Position numbers and translations under genes: made by a program. DNA of 48,708 nucleotides. Source: Desulfobacteraceae bacterium (lineage in GTDB: Bacteria; Desulfobacterota; Desulfobacteria; Desulfobacterales; JAABTS01). Below, in pieces: positions 25,537 to 33,420 of this stretch. The stretch is taken from positions 1-48,708 of the forward strand of contig JAABTS010000025.1 of assembly GCA_011389735.1 (NCBI GenBank), given 5' to 3'. Below the pieces are notes generated by a model, which searched no databases, was not told the DNA's origin, and saw only the letters and a program-made list of their open reading frames with translations. Each line of letters opens with the position of its first letter. Positions within the stretch are counted from its first letter, which is position 1.

Positions 25537-26823
25537 ATGAACGAGAAAAGGGGATCATGGACATTCAGCCGGGTTGCAAAACGTTTGCCGGGCGCAATCA
25601 CCCTATCCTTGTGTTTCCTTGCGGCGGGGATGCTGTCCGGCGCCGGTGCGTTTGCAGATTCGTTGATTCCGCCCGAAATAGTCATCAAGTCCGAATTCAA
25701 AAGCTCGGACGAAAATAAAGTCGGCCGGCTCGATATTGTTCAGGGCGATGTAATTCTGATTCATAAAGATGAAAAGACCGGTTATGAAGGAAGAACCGGT
25801 CTTCCGATTTTTAAGAACGACACCATTGTCACGCTCCAAAAAAGCCGGGCCCGGATGATTTTGCATGACCGCAGCCGCCTCACAATGGCCGCGGAAACCA
25901 AAATTGTGATGACGTCGAGTATTTACAACGAGGCGGATAAACGGCGCCGGACTCTTGTGGAAATGGGATTCGGCAAAGCGAGGTTTTTGATACGTAAGTT
26001 GTTCGATTTTAACCAATCGGAGTTCAAGGTGAAAACCAAAACCGCCATTCTTGGCGTAAGGGGTTCGGATTTTATCGTAAAAGCCGGAGACGATTTTACC
26101 GAAGTCACGGCATTGGAAAACACCGTCCTCGAAGTATACAGCCTGGCGAATCTTGAAAGTCCATTGCTAATCGAGGACTTTGAACGTACGATGGTCGCCG
26201 GAGACGCTCTTCCCTCCGAAGCCGTCGGAATCTCGCCTGAAGAAATCGAGCGGATGATCATCGATCTTGATATCCGGCCCGGCGACTTCGATGCGGATAC
26301 TCCCGAAGGCGATAAAACCGTGAAACGGACACGCGAAGAATCGGAAACCGGACAAACCTCCGAAGCTGGTGAATCGACATCAATATCCGCCGACGAACCG
26401 GAAAAAGCAGGCGAATCGGAAGGTTATCGGGAGACGGCGGACGCCGACCCTGCGCCGGCGGACAACGCCTCCGAAACGAAATCCGACCCCGGTTCCATAA
26501 CGGATGCTGGCGAATCGGCCGATATCGACGGTTATGAAGACAGCGGGCAAGACGGCTATTACGAGGAATCGGACGCCATAAGCGATCAATCCGCTTACTT
26601 CGATACGGATTCGGAGATCAAGGGCCCCGGCGCCGCGGATGTTTATCTTTCGGATGATTCTTTGGGTTTCGACGTTGATGAACAGGACCCGGCTCCGGAC
26701 GTGGATGATATCGAAGACGACCTGAACGATACGGTCAAAGAACAAATACGACAGGATATATTGGATGAAATGAGCCTGCCGGATCTGCCCCGCCCGCCCC
26801 CGAATCCGAATCGAAATAATTGA
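25537..26823 (+). CDS. Secreted FecR-domain protein with acidic tail
   Basis: The ATG at 25537 follows GGAGG by seven bases, giving 428 residues. A signal sequence or membrane anchor lies at about 15-42. A FecR domain covers about 60-215, with GDVILIHKDEKTG, DRSRLTMAAETKIVM, TKTAILGVRGSDFIVKAG and TVLEVYSL, the pattern of stand-alone FecR proteins in this phylum. From about 250 the protein is a very acidic, low-complexity region rich in Glu, Asp, Ser and Gly. It ends in a short helix and a proline-rich tail (PRPPPNPN). FecR domains sit in the periplasm and relay envelope signals. The neighbours (kinase, TPR barrel) suggest a shared envelope system. Confidence 0.8.
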   Translation: MNEKRGSWTFSRVAKRLPGAITLSLCFLAAGMLSGAGAFADSLIPPEIVIKSEFKSSDENKVGRLDIVQGDVILIHKDEKTGYEGRTGLPIFKNDTIVTLQKSRARMILHDRSRLTMAAETKIVMTSSIYNEADKRRRTLVEMGFGKARFLIRKLFDFNQSEFKVKTKTAILGVRGSDFIVKAGDDFTEVTALENTVLEVYSLANLESPLLIEDFERTMVAGDALPSEAVGISPEEIERMIIDLDIRPGDFDADTPEGDKTVKRTREESETGQTSEAGESTSISADEPEKAGESEGYRETADADPAPADNASETKSDPGSITDAGESADIDGYEDSGQDGYYEESDAISDQSAYFDTDSEIKGPGAADVYLSDDSLGFDVDEQDPAPDVDDIEDDLNDTVKEQIRQDILDEMSLPDLPRPPPNPNRNN

Positions 26824-26881
26824 CCCTCCTCCATTACGATTTTCGGAATTTGAACCAAAAACGCGGTAACGGGCAATCTCC

Positions 26882-27054
26882 GGGCTTGGTTCTAATTTCG
26901 GCCATAATTTATCGGGTTGCTCTGGAGCGCCAAAGCCGGAGACCGCGCTTCGTAAGTCGCGGGTTCCAAACCCGCTCGGAGCAAGAGACCCGCTCAGAGG
27001 GGTTTTCAACCCCCGGCTTACCCTGGGGCGCTCCGGCCGATCTTAGAAACAAGC
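26882..27054. repeat. Family C element with a GGAGCGCC-type interior
   Basis: The left end GGGCTTGGTTCTAATTTCGG is intact. The right end GGCCGATCTTAGAAACAAGC is a decayed inverted copy. Between them are CTCTGGAGCGCC and GGGGCGCTCCGG facing each other, with the smaller hairpins GCGGGTTCCAAACCCGC and GGGGTTTTCAACCCC. This interior is unrelated to the family C copies at 16844 and 48340 but resembles family D at 298. Confidence 0.7.
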
Positions 27055-27462
27055 TTTTCAATTAGCCGCAGCATTCGGCTAACTTCTTGAATTAAAACTA
27101 AATCTTAATGACTTGGTTGGCAGCCCCAATTTCCCGATATCATCATGCCCCCGGCTTTTAAGGCCCAGGCCGGTTATGAACCGGATTAATATATTTTTGT
27201 TATGGAGAATAATTCTTTCTTTATTTTTTTTTTAATGTTTGATAGAAAGGGTTTTAATTTTTTCGCTTAAAGCATGTTTGAAAAGTCGGTTTTGGTTAAA
27301 TTTCAAGGCGGCAGGAAAACTTCAGGTTTTCAGAAATTCAGGTCGTATTTTGAACATTTTCATTTGCCGTCAACGCTGAAACCAGGCAAAAAGGCGTTTT
27401 TCAAAAACGCTCCGGGCGCCGGAACCAATAAATGAAATCAATAACCGTTCAGGAGGAAAAAG
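27055..27462. other. Gene-free spacer before the coiled-coil gene
   Basis: No gene is supported over about 400 bases. It holds a small CCGGTTATGAACCGG palindrome near 27170, AT-rich runs at 27190-27260, and a solo family A arm, CAGGTTTTCAGAAATTC, near 27323. The promoter of the coiled-coil gene probably lies here. Confidence 0.4.
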
Positions 27463-27510
27463 ATGCGTGGGTCTAAATCTGCATATTCGAAAGAAACGGG
27501 AGAATTCTAA
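27463..27510 (+). CDS. Possible 15-residue leader peptide
   Basis: ATG at 27463 is preceded by AGGAGG with a near-ideal spacing. It opens a 15-codon frame (MRGSKSAYSKETGEF) whose TAA stop ends one base before the ATG of the coiled-coil protein. The strong ribosome binding site belongs to this small frame and not to the larger gene. That suggests either a translated leader that couples translation, or an alternative start for the larger frame at GTG 27467. It cannot be settled from sequence alone. Confidence 0.35.
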   Translation: MRGSKSAYSKETGEF

Positions 27511-27511
27511 T

Positions 27512-28189
27512 ATGCCGAACCAAAATGAACCGTCGCCCGCCGATACGGAAACTGAATTAGTTGAAGAAAAAGATTCCGGCCGTTCAAGCGCCGCCCGCCC
27601 GTTATCCGAGGATGCGCCCAAACGGCTTAAATTATATGAATTCGCTTTGATTGTGCTGGCCGTTGCGTTTTTGCTGGTTTTTTGTTTCGGCGTGTTCAAG
27701 GTGATTCAAGGGTATTCGCTCCGCGACGAGATCGCCGGGCTTCATGCGAAAATCGATTCCAGTGAAACAGCGGTGAAGCGTTATCGTGAAACCATTGAAA
27801 CCGTCGAAGCCGAACGGGACGCTGTTCGTATGACGGCTGCGGAACTTGAAGAAAAAAACGCCGAATTGGCGAAAGATAAACATACCCTTCAGAATCAAAA
27901 CCAGCGGCTCGCCGGAGAACGGGCGTCGTTAAAAGCTGAACTGGAGCGGATACGGGCGCAAAACGAGACTCTGTCAAACCTGAAAAAAAAGCAGGAAACC
28001 CGTATATCCGAATTGACGGCCCAGGCGGATACAATCCGTAAGGTCAAGGAAGACCTGGAACGGGAACGTACAAAATTGTCCGAACATATCGAAAGTTTAA
28101 AAATTTCCACCGAAAAAGCGAAAACGTTGATTGATAAAATGGCGGCGGAATTTGATCAATTAGAGGAATCTCGGTCCGGTTCGAACTGA
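27512..28189 (+). CDS. Membrane-anchored coiled-coil protein
   Basis: The ATG at 27512 gives 225 residues, with a weak GGGAG site nine bases upstream. An acidic N-terminal stretch (about 1-38) is cytoplasmic. One membrane helix is at about 43-64 (FALIVLAVAFLLVFCFGVF). From about 70 to the end the protein is an uninterrupted coiled coil rich in Glu, Lys, Leu and Ala. I see no enzymatic domain. It resembles anchored spacer or scaffold proteins. It follows the FecR gene on the same strand, but a 640-base spacer makes co-transcription uncertain. Confidence 0.7.
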   Translation: MPNQNEPSPADTETELVEEKDSGRSSAARPLSEDAPKRLKLYEFALIVLAVAFLLVFCFGVFKVIQGYSLRDEIAGLHAKIDSSETAVKRYRETIETVEAERDAVRMTAAELEEKNAELAKDKHTLQNQNQRLAGERASLKAELERIRAQNETLSNLKKKQETRISELTAQADTIRKVKEDLERERTKLSEHIESLKISTEKAKTLIDKMAAEFDQLEESRSGSN

Positions 28190-28216
28190 TCGATTCCCGG
28201 TATTCCAGGCCGGCGC

Positions 28217-28245
28217 TACAGGGAAATTTTATTCTGGAAGGCTAC
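28217..28245. repeat. Minimal family A palindrome (two arms without interior)
   Basis: TACAGGGAAATTTTATTCTG then GAAGGCTA reads as a right-end arm joined to a left-end arm with almost no loop. It lies between the coiled-coil gene and desulfoferrodoxin. Confidence 0.4.
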
Positions 28246-28333
28246 ATAAACGTCCCGTTATCTATTCGAATATTCTCAGATTCGGATATTCGGGGCGGAC
28301 GTTGAATAACTCGAAATTTTGAAAGGAGGCAAA

Positions 28334-28708
28334 ATGGCTGCAAGGTATGATGTGTTTAAATGTGAAGTCTGTGGAAACATAGTTGAGGTTCTCCATGGGG
28401 GAGCGGGTGAGCTGGTATGCTGCGGACAGCCGATGACTCATCTGGTGGAAAACACGGTTGACGCCGCAAAAGAAAAACATGTTCCCGAAGTCTCCAAAAG
28501 CGGCGGTGAAGTCAAAGTGCAGGTGGGTTCCGTAGCGCATCCCATGGAAGAAAAACATTATATTGAATGGATCGAAGTAATTGTGGACGGGACCAGCCAT
28601 ATCCGCCATTTGAAACCCGGAGATTCGCCCGAAGCGACCTTCGGCGTCACTGAAGGGGATGTGAATGTGAGAGCTTATTGTAATCTGCACGGACTTTGGA
28701 AGGCGTAA
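28334..28708 (+). CDS. dfx: Desulfoferrodoxin (superoxide reductase)
   Basis: This 124-residue cytoplasmic protein reduces superoxide to hydrogen peroxide without making oxygen. Centre I is the rubredoxin-like Cys10, Cys13, Cys29, Cys30 site. Centre II ligands His49, His69, His75, Cys116 and His119 are all present, and Glu47 and Lys48 next to the active site match the Desulfoarculus baarsii enzyme in number. An AAAGGAGG site precedes the ATG at 28334. Two small iron- or zinc-binding proteins and cydAB follow on the same strand. Electrons would come from the rubredoxin encoded downstream. Confidence 0.96.
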   Translation: MAARYDVFKCEVCGNIVEVLHGGAGELVCCGQPMTHLVENTVDAAKEKHVPEVSKSGGEVKVQVGSVAHPMEEKHYIEWIEVIVDGTSHIRHLKPGDSPEATFGVTEGDVNVRAYCNLHGLWKA

Positions 28709-28741
28709 ACACGCCGTCGGCATAAAAATAAGGAGGCGATT

Positions 28742-28897
28742 ATGGCCAGTTGGAAATGCAGTAATTGCGGGTATTCACTCGAAGCGGACAAGCCGCCGGA
28801 AGAGTGCCCTTCCTGCAAGAAGAAATGCGAGTTCCTGGACAATTCCTGTTATACGCCGGATTGCGAAGGAACAGGCGTAGACAGGCGTATCGGCTGA
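28742..28897 (+). CDS. Small rubredoxin-like protein
   Basis: The protein has 51 residues with AAGGAGG ahead of the ATG. It keeps a rubredoxin-type pair of knuckles, Cys6-x2-Cys9-Gly and Cys22-x2-Cys25, but the spacing between them is only 12 residues instead of about 29. Three more cysteines (29, 36, 41) follow. This shortened rubredoxin fold is known from the C-terminal domain of rubrerythrins. Position directly after dfx suggests an electron carrier for it, which is inference. The stop overlaps nothing and the spacing to the next gene is about 90 bases. Confidence 0.8.
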   Translation: MASWKCSNCGYSLEADKPPEECPSCKKKCEFLDNSCYTPDCEGTGVDRRIG

Positions 28898-28985
28898 CCG
28901 GAATCCGGTTTCATAATTTGGGAAACCGGAGGCGGCTCGCCGGATCATTGCGTAACACAAAACCATATTAAACAGGGAGGAAACC

Positions 28986-29171
28986 ATGAGCACACCTAAA
29001 CATTGTCCAGGCTTTGAGCAATTTCAGAATTTAAAATCCTTTAAATGCAAGTGCCCCGCATGTAATGCGGAAAAGGAAATTTTTTCAGATGAATTTGATA
29101 AAATACATAAATGCGATAATTGCGGAAAAGAGATAGACTTTACGCAATGCACTCTTGAGGGCGGCGTATAA
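28986..29171 (+). CDS. Small zinc-ribbon protein
   Basis: The protein has 61 residues with GGGAGG before the ATG. Cysteines at 21, 23 and 26 and at 43 and 46, in the pattern C-x-C-x2-C-N and C-D-N-C-G-K, indicate a zinc ribbon or a small iron site. I do not know its role. It lies between desulfoferrodoxin and cydA on the same strand, close enough for one transcript. Confidence 0.75.
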   Translation: MSTPKHCPGFEQFQNLKSFKCKCPACNAEKEIFSDEFDKIHKCDNCGKEIDFTQCTLEGGV

Positions 29172-29242
29172 TTCAAACCATGCGGGGAGGCTGCGTTTCC
29201 GTTCCTCCCTGCATATCTTAACTCAATCAAAGGAGAAACCTA

Positions 29243-30547
29243 ATGGATGTCGTATTACTATCTCGCTTGCAATTTGCGGCCGCCACAATGTTTCATTTCC
29301 TTTTTGTGCCGCTTACACTGGGATTGTCCATTATGGTGGCCTGGATGGAAACGCAGTATGTGCGAACCGGGGATAAAACATGGCTTTCCATGACCAAATT
29401 CTGGGGCAAAATTTTTCTGATCAATTTCGCTTTGGGCGTTGTTACAGGGATAACTCTTGAATTCCAATTCGGGACGAACTGGTCAAGATATTCCGCTTTT
29501 GTCGGCGATATTTTCGGATCGCTTCTAGCCATTGAAGCGACTGCGGCCTTCTTTTTGGAATCTACACTGATCGGAGTCTGGGTTTTCGGATGGAAAAAGT
29601 TGTCTGCAAAAGCCCACGCCATTGTCATGTGGCTGATCGCCGGGGCTTCAACCCTGTCGGCGGTCTGGATTCTCGCCGCCAACGCCTGGATGCAGCATCC
29701 TGTCGGGTATACGATCCGGGACGGCAGAGCCGAACTGACCAATTTTTTTGAGATTCTGTTTCAAAAATTCGCCATCCTCGAATTCTTTCACACCGTCAGC
29801 GCATCTTATATTCTAAGCGCTTTTGTCGTCATGGGAATCAGCGCCTATTTTTTATTGCACAAACGCCATGTCGATTTTTTCACCCGGTCCTTTAAAATCG
29901 CGCTCGCTTTCGGGCTCGTTTTTTCTTTTTTCGAATTCGTGGAAGGTCATATACACGGCGCCGATCTTGCCGATAAGCAGCCGGCCAAACTGGCCGCCAT
30001 GGACGCTCACTGGGAAACATCCACGCGGGCCCCGGTTTATCTTTTCGCGATCCCGGATGAAAAAAACGAAAGGAATTTTATTGAGATAGGAGAGATGCCC
30101 GGAATGCTGTCTTTGCTGGCGTATCATGATTTCGACGCCGAAGTTCGAGGGCTGAAGGATTTCCCGAGGGAAGAGCGGCCGCCTGTTTTGATTACATCGC
30201 TTGCATTTAAGGGAATGGTCGGCCTTGGCGTTTATTTTTGTTGTATCACGGTTATTGGTTTTTTTCTTCGCAACAGGCTTACTGAAAGCCCCTTGTTTCT
30301 AAAAGTCATGTTGTTTTCGATTCCGTTGCCGTATATCGCCGTGGAATTAGGCTGGGTGTTGGCGGAAGTGGGCCGGCAGCCCTGGATTGTTTACGGATTG
30401 ATGAAAACATCGGACGCCGTGTCCCCCATATCGACCTCACAGGTGGGCGTGTCTTTGATTTCCTTTGTGCTGGTGTATGGTTTCCTGGGGCTTGTCGGAT
30501 TGTATCTGGTCGTCAAACACGTCGCCAGGGGCCCGGAACCCGCTTAA
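29243..30547 (+). CDS. cydA: Cytochrome bd oxidase subunit I
   Basis: This 434-residue membrane protein has about nine helices. The N-terminal SRLQFAAATMFHFLFVPLTLG carries the haem ligand His18 (His19 in Escherichia coli). The segment INFALGVVTGITLEFQFGTNW with following Glu residues, HTVSASYILSA (second haem ligand) and GRQPW are diagnostic. The Q-loop is short, with KLAAMDAHWET replacing KLAAIEAEWET. It oxidises quinol and reduces oxygen to water, serving oxygen removal in an anaerobe. AAAGGAG precedes the ATG. cydB starts 30 bases after the stop. Confidence 0.97.
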   Translation: MDVVLLSRLQFAAATMFHFLFVPLTLGLSIMVAWMETQYVRTGDKTWLSMTKFWGKIFLINFALGVVTGITLEFQFGTNWSRYSAFVGDIFGSLLAIEATAAFFLESTLIGVWVFGWKKLSAKAHAIVMWLIAGASTLSAVWILAANAWMQHPVGYTIRDGRAELTNFFEILFQKFAILEFFHTVSASYILSAFVVMGISAYFLLHKRHVDFFTRSFKIALAFGLVFSFFEFVEGHIHGADLADKQPAKLAAMDAHWETSTRAPVYLFAIPDEKNERNFIEIGEMPGMLSLLAYHDFDAEVRGLKDFPREERPPVLITSLAFKGMVGLGVYFCCITVIGFFLRNRLTESPLFLKVMLFSIPLPYIAVELGWVLAEVGRQPWIVYGLMKTSDAVSPISTSQVGVSLISFVLVYGFLGLVGLYLVVKHVARGPEPA

Positions 30548-30577
30548 CATAAACCAAAAGGCAGATGGAGGTTCCAA

Positions 30578-31606
30578 ATGGAATTGCAAATCATATGGTT
30601 TTTTCTCTGGGGCTTGTTGTGGGCTCTGTTTTTCATTACGGACGGATTTGATTTCGGAATCGGAACGCTCCTTCCGTTCCTCGGAAAAACCAATAATGAA
30701 AAAAGGACCATGCTGAATACGCTGGGTCCTTTATGGGACGGCAACGAGGTCTGGCTGATCACCGCCGGCGGCGTGACGTTCGCCGCTTTTCCCCTGGTGT
30801 ATGCGGTGATGTTTTCATCGCTTTATTCTGCGTTGATGTTGATCCTCTTCGCTTTGATTTTCAGAGGCGTGGCCATTGAATTCCGCAATAAGGTCGAGCA
30901 CCCTGAATGGCGGTTTCTATGGGATGCGATGGTTTTTCTGGGGAGCGCTGCGCCGGCGATATTGTTCGGGGTCGTGTTCGCCAATATATTCAAAGGGATA
31001 CCCTTTGACGGAGATCTGATCTACCGGGGCACTCTGTTTTCGCTTTTCAATTTTTACGGCGTTTTAGGCGGATTGCTGTTTTTGTTGTTGTTCCTGGTTC
31101 ATGGATCCGTCTGGCTTGCGTTTAAAACAACAGGCGCGCTTCACGAAAGGTCCGTCAAAGCCGCCAAACGCCTGTGGCCGGTTTTGCTTGTTGTCGCTGC
31201 GGGCTTTCTCATCGCCAGTGCATACGAGACCAGCCTGTACGACAATTACAAGGCGAATCCCGTTCTTTTTGTGTTTGTTCTGGCCGCTGTGGCCGCTTTG
31301 ATCGCCACGCGTCTGTTTATATCCAAAAGATCGTATTTCAAAGCATGGGTTGCATCCGCCGTATCAATCGCCGGATGCACGTTTTTCGGCGTGATCGGCT
31401 TGTTTCCCAATCTGTTTCCGTCGAGCGTCAGTCCCGAACACAGCCTGACAGCTTATAACGCATCATCCAGCCCGTTGACATTGAAAATTATGTTGATCGT
31501 AACGATTATTCTTATCCCGATCGTTATTTGTTATCAGGGATGGGCGTACAAGCTGTTCAGCGATAAGGAACCGGATGCGGAGACCATGCCGGACGCGCAT
31601 TATTGA
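30578..31606 (+). CDS. cydB: Cytochrome bd oxidase subunit II
   Basis: This 342-residue membrane protein has about eight to nine helices. DGFDFGIGTLLPFLGKTNNE and GPLWDGNEVWLITAGG, followed by AFPLVYAVMFSSLY, are diagnostic of CydB. It pairs with CydA to form the oxidase. No CydX-like or CydDC gene is adjacent. A family A/B repeat composite follows the stop and separates it from the cytochrome gene. Confidence 0.97.
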   Translation: MELQIIWFFLWGLLWALFFITDGFDFGIGTLLPFLGKTNNEKRTMLNTLGPLWDGNEVWLITAGGVTFAAFPLVYAVMFSSLYSALMLILFALIFRGVAIEFRNKVEHPEWRFLWDAMVFLGSAAPAILFGVVFANIFKGIPFDGDLIYRGTLFSLFNFYGVLGGLLFLLLFLVHGSVWLAFKTTGALHERSVKAAKRLWPVLLVVAAGFLIASAYETSLYDNYKANPVLFVFVLAAVAALIATRLFISKRSYFKAWVASAVSIAGCTFFGVIGLFPNLFPSSVSPEHSLTAYNASSSPLTLKIMLIVTIILIPIVICYQGWAYKLFSDKEPDAETMPDAHY

Positions 31607-31625
31607 CGCGATTTAATTCTTAAAT

Positions 31626-31791
31626 TATAGTCTTCCGGAAATCAGATTTCAATGTGTCGCCGGCCCGGGATATAAATATAGGTTTTCAGATATTATATTT
31701 CAGAAGGATAGAGTAAGGAGATAATGCAAGTCGAATATCTCCGACCGATAACGTACTGAAATTAGTTCCTGAAAACCGATACTTCAAAAAA
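31626..31791. repeat. Composite repeat: half of family A fused to full family B
   Basis: From 31626, TATAGTCTTCCGGAAATCAG continues through GCCGGCCCGGGATATA as the left half of family A. At 31677 it changes into a complete family B unit. That unit has the left arm TATAGGTTTTCAGATATTAT, the core GGAGATAA ... ATATCTCC, CGACCGATAAC at 31742-31752, and the right arm ending CTGAAAACCGATA. The right half of A is absent. The composite ends 14 bases before the start of the cytochrome gene. Confidence 0.75.
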
Positions 31792-31804
31792 AGGAGACAA
31801 GGTA

Positions 31805-32155
31805 ATGAAAACGATTCGAATCATCACCATTTTGTTTGTTATCGCCGGCGTTTTCGTGATCGCCGCCTCCGCGGCGGAAGATCAGAACAAAGGCGCGGAA
31901 GAAATGACGCTTAACGGGGGAAGAAAAGGAGATATTGATTTTCCGCATTTAAGGCATCAGGAATCATTGACCAACTGTATGATCTGCCATAATATGTTTC
32001 CTCAAAAAGCCGGAGTTATTGACACTCACAAAGCCGAAGGCAAGCTAAAATCGAAACAGGTGATGAACAAACTGTGTATAAGCTGCCATCGCGCGATGGA
32101 CAGGGACGGCAAAACCACCGGCCCGACGTCCTGTTCAAAATGCCACGTTAAATAA
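31805..32155 (+). CDS. Periplasmic trihaem cytochrome c
   Basis: The protein has 116 residues with a signal peptide (about 1-24). Three haem-binding motifs are present: CMICH (58-62), CISCH (91-95) and CSKCH (110-114). His48, His51 and His75 could be the distal ligands, giving three bis-His haems as in cytochrome c7 or c3. Such cytochromes carry low-potential electrons in the periplasm of sulfate and metal reducers. An AAAAGGAG site lies before the ATG. The next gene starts ten bases after the stop, so both are probably co-transcribed. Confidence 0.9.
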   Translation: MKTIRIITILFVIAGVFVIAASAAEDQNKGAEEMTLNGGRKGDIDFPHLRHQESLTNCMICHNMFPQKAGVIDTHKAEGKLKSKQVMNKLCISCHRAMDRDGKTTGPTSCSKCHVK

Positions 32156-32164
32156 GGATACGCC

Positions 32165-33136
32165 ATGCTCGTTCTTGGATTGCAGGGAAGCCCACGAAAA
32201 AAAGGAAACACCAATTACCTGACTACGGCTTTTATGGACGCGGCCCAAAAGCTCGGTGCCGACACTCAGGTGGTTCACGCCGCAAAAGTGCGTGTCGAAC
32301 CGTGCAAGGAGCTGATCGTATGCGAAAAACAAGGGTATTGTCCCATCAAGGACGATATGAACGATGTTTATGCGCTGCTTCGCCGGGCCGAAGTAGTTGT
32401 TCTGGCGACTCCGGTTTTTTTTTACAACACTACGGCGCAATTGAAGGCGATGATTGACAGAAGCCAGACTCTGTGGGCTCGAACCTATAAGTTGAATTTG
32501 AAAGATCCAGGGAGCAGGGCGCGCAAGGGTTTTATGCTGTCCGTAGGAGCTACGAAAGGGAAGAATTTGTTTGAGGGGCTGCATCTGACGGCGAAATATT
32601 TTTTCGACGCCGTGGGCGCCTCCTATGAGGGCAGTCTGACATATCGGCGGATCGAGCATCCGGGTGATATGGAGAGACACCCGACCGTGCTAGAAGATGT
32701 GGATAACGCTGTCAAAGGCTTGATAACTCCCCTTTTGAATCGAAAAAAAGTGCTTTTTCTGTGCAGAGAAAATGCGTGCAGGAGCCAGATGGCTGCGGCG
32801 TTTGCCAGGTTGTGCGCCGGAGACAAAATTGACGCCATGTCTGCAGGAAGCAATCCAGCCGAGCGGGTTAATCCGCTGATGATCGCCGCCATGCAGGACA
32901 AGGGAATTGATATGGAATATTGTTCGCCCGCGGCGCTGAACGACGTATTGAAAACGGAAAAACCGGAATTGATTGTCGCTATGGGATGTGAAGATGCGTG
33001 TCCGGTTTTGCCGGGCGTCAAAATCCAAACATGGGATTTGCCTGATCCTGCGGGTAAACCGATGACGTTCATGAAAGACATCAGGGATCAGATCGAAAAT
33101 CGAGTCCAAAAACTAATGAAGGAAATCGTTGAATAA
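32165..33136 (+). CDS. FMN-reductase domain fused to an ArsC-type phosphatase domain
   Basis: This 323-residue cytoplasmic protein has two domains. Residues about 1-185 form an NAD(P)H-dependent FMN reductase or iron-sulfur flavoprotein fold (GLQGSPRKKGNT; ATPVFFYNTTAQLKAMIDR), with Cys47, Cys53 and Cys59 in the region where such proteins may carry a cluster. Residues about 194-323 form a low-molecular-weight phosphatase fold of the arsenate reductase type. It has Cys200-x5-Arg206-Ser, the redox pair in MGCEDACPVLPG (Cys275, Cys279), and the acid segment DLPDPAGK. A flavin domain might recycle the ArsC disulfide, which would replace thioredoxin; that is inference. Phosphatase activity is the alternative. 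It lies inside the oxygen-defence island. Confidence 0.85.
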   Translation: MLVLGLQGSPRKKGNTNYLTTAFMDAAQKLGADTQVVHAAKVRVEPCKELIVCEKQGYCPIKDDMNDVYALLRRAEVVVLATPVFFYNTTAQLKAMIDRSQTLWARTYKLNLKDPGSRARKGFMLSVGATKGKNLFEGLHLTAKYFFDAVGASYEGSLTYRRIEHPGDMERHPTVLEDVDNAVKGLITPLLNRKKVLFLCRENACRSQMAAAFARLCAGDKIDAMSAGSNPAERVNPLMIAAMQDKGIDMEYCSPAALNDVLKTEKPELIVAMGCEDACPVLPGVKIQTWDLPDPAGKPMTFMKDIRDQIENRVQKLMKEIVE

Positions 33137-33163
33137 CTGAACCTAAGCGAAGGAGGTGTAAGG

Positions 33164-33322
33164 ATGGACAGGTATGTATGTACTGTTTGTGGTTATGTGT
33201 ACGATCCCGAAAGCGGAGATCCGGACAACGGTGTAGAACCCGGAACTAAATTCGAGGATATTCCCGAAGATTGGGTGTGCCCGATTTGCGGCGCATCCAA
33301 GGATGATTTTGAAACAGAGTGA
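33164..33322 (+). CDS. rub: Rubredoxin
   Basis: The 52-residue rubredoxin has Cys6-x2-Cys9-Gly and Cys39-Pro-x-Cys42-Gly with the classic [14 protein letters not shown] core. The single Fe(Cys)4 site carries one electron. AAGGAGGTGTAAGG before the ATG is one of the strongest ribosome binding sites in the window. In Desulfovibrio, rubredoxin feeds electrons to the flavodiiron protein; the gene order here is the same, with the flavodiiron gene about 100 bases downstream. It probably also serves desulfoferrodoxin. Confidence 0.97.
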   Translation: MDRYVCTVCGYVYDPESGDPDNGVEPGTKFEDIPEDWVCPICGASKDDFETE

Positions 33323-33420
33323 CACTTGAACGGTGTCGAGTAAACCCGCCGCTCGCGCAGGCAATAAACCCCTTTTGTTTGAACGGGCGGTTTTTTGATC
33401 CAAAAAATGAAGGATGAAAA

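Noticed and set aside
26950-26985. tRNA T-arm-like GGGTTCCAAACCCG
   Set aside because: It is a small hairpin inside a family C repeat. No acceptor, D or anticodon arm accompanies it.
33340-33400. Terminator between rubredoxin and roo (GGGCGGTTTTTT)
   Set aside because: Only about five base pairs form across a long loop, and the gene order suggests read-through. It is not strong enough to list.
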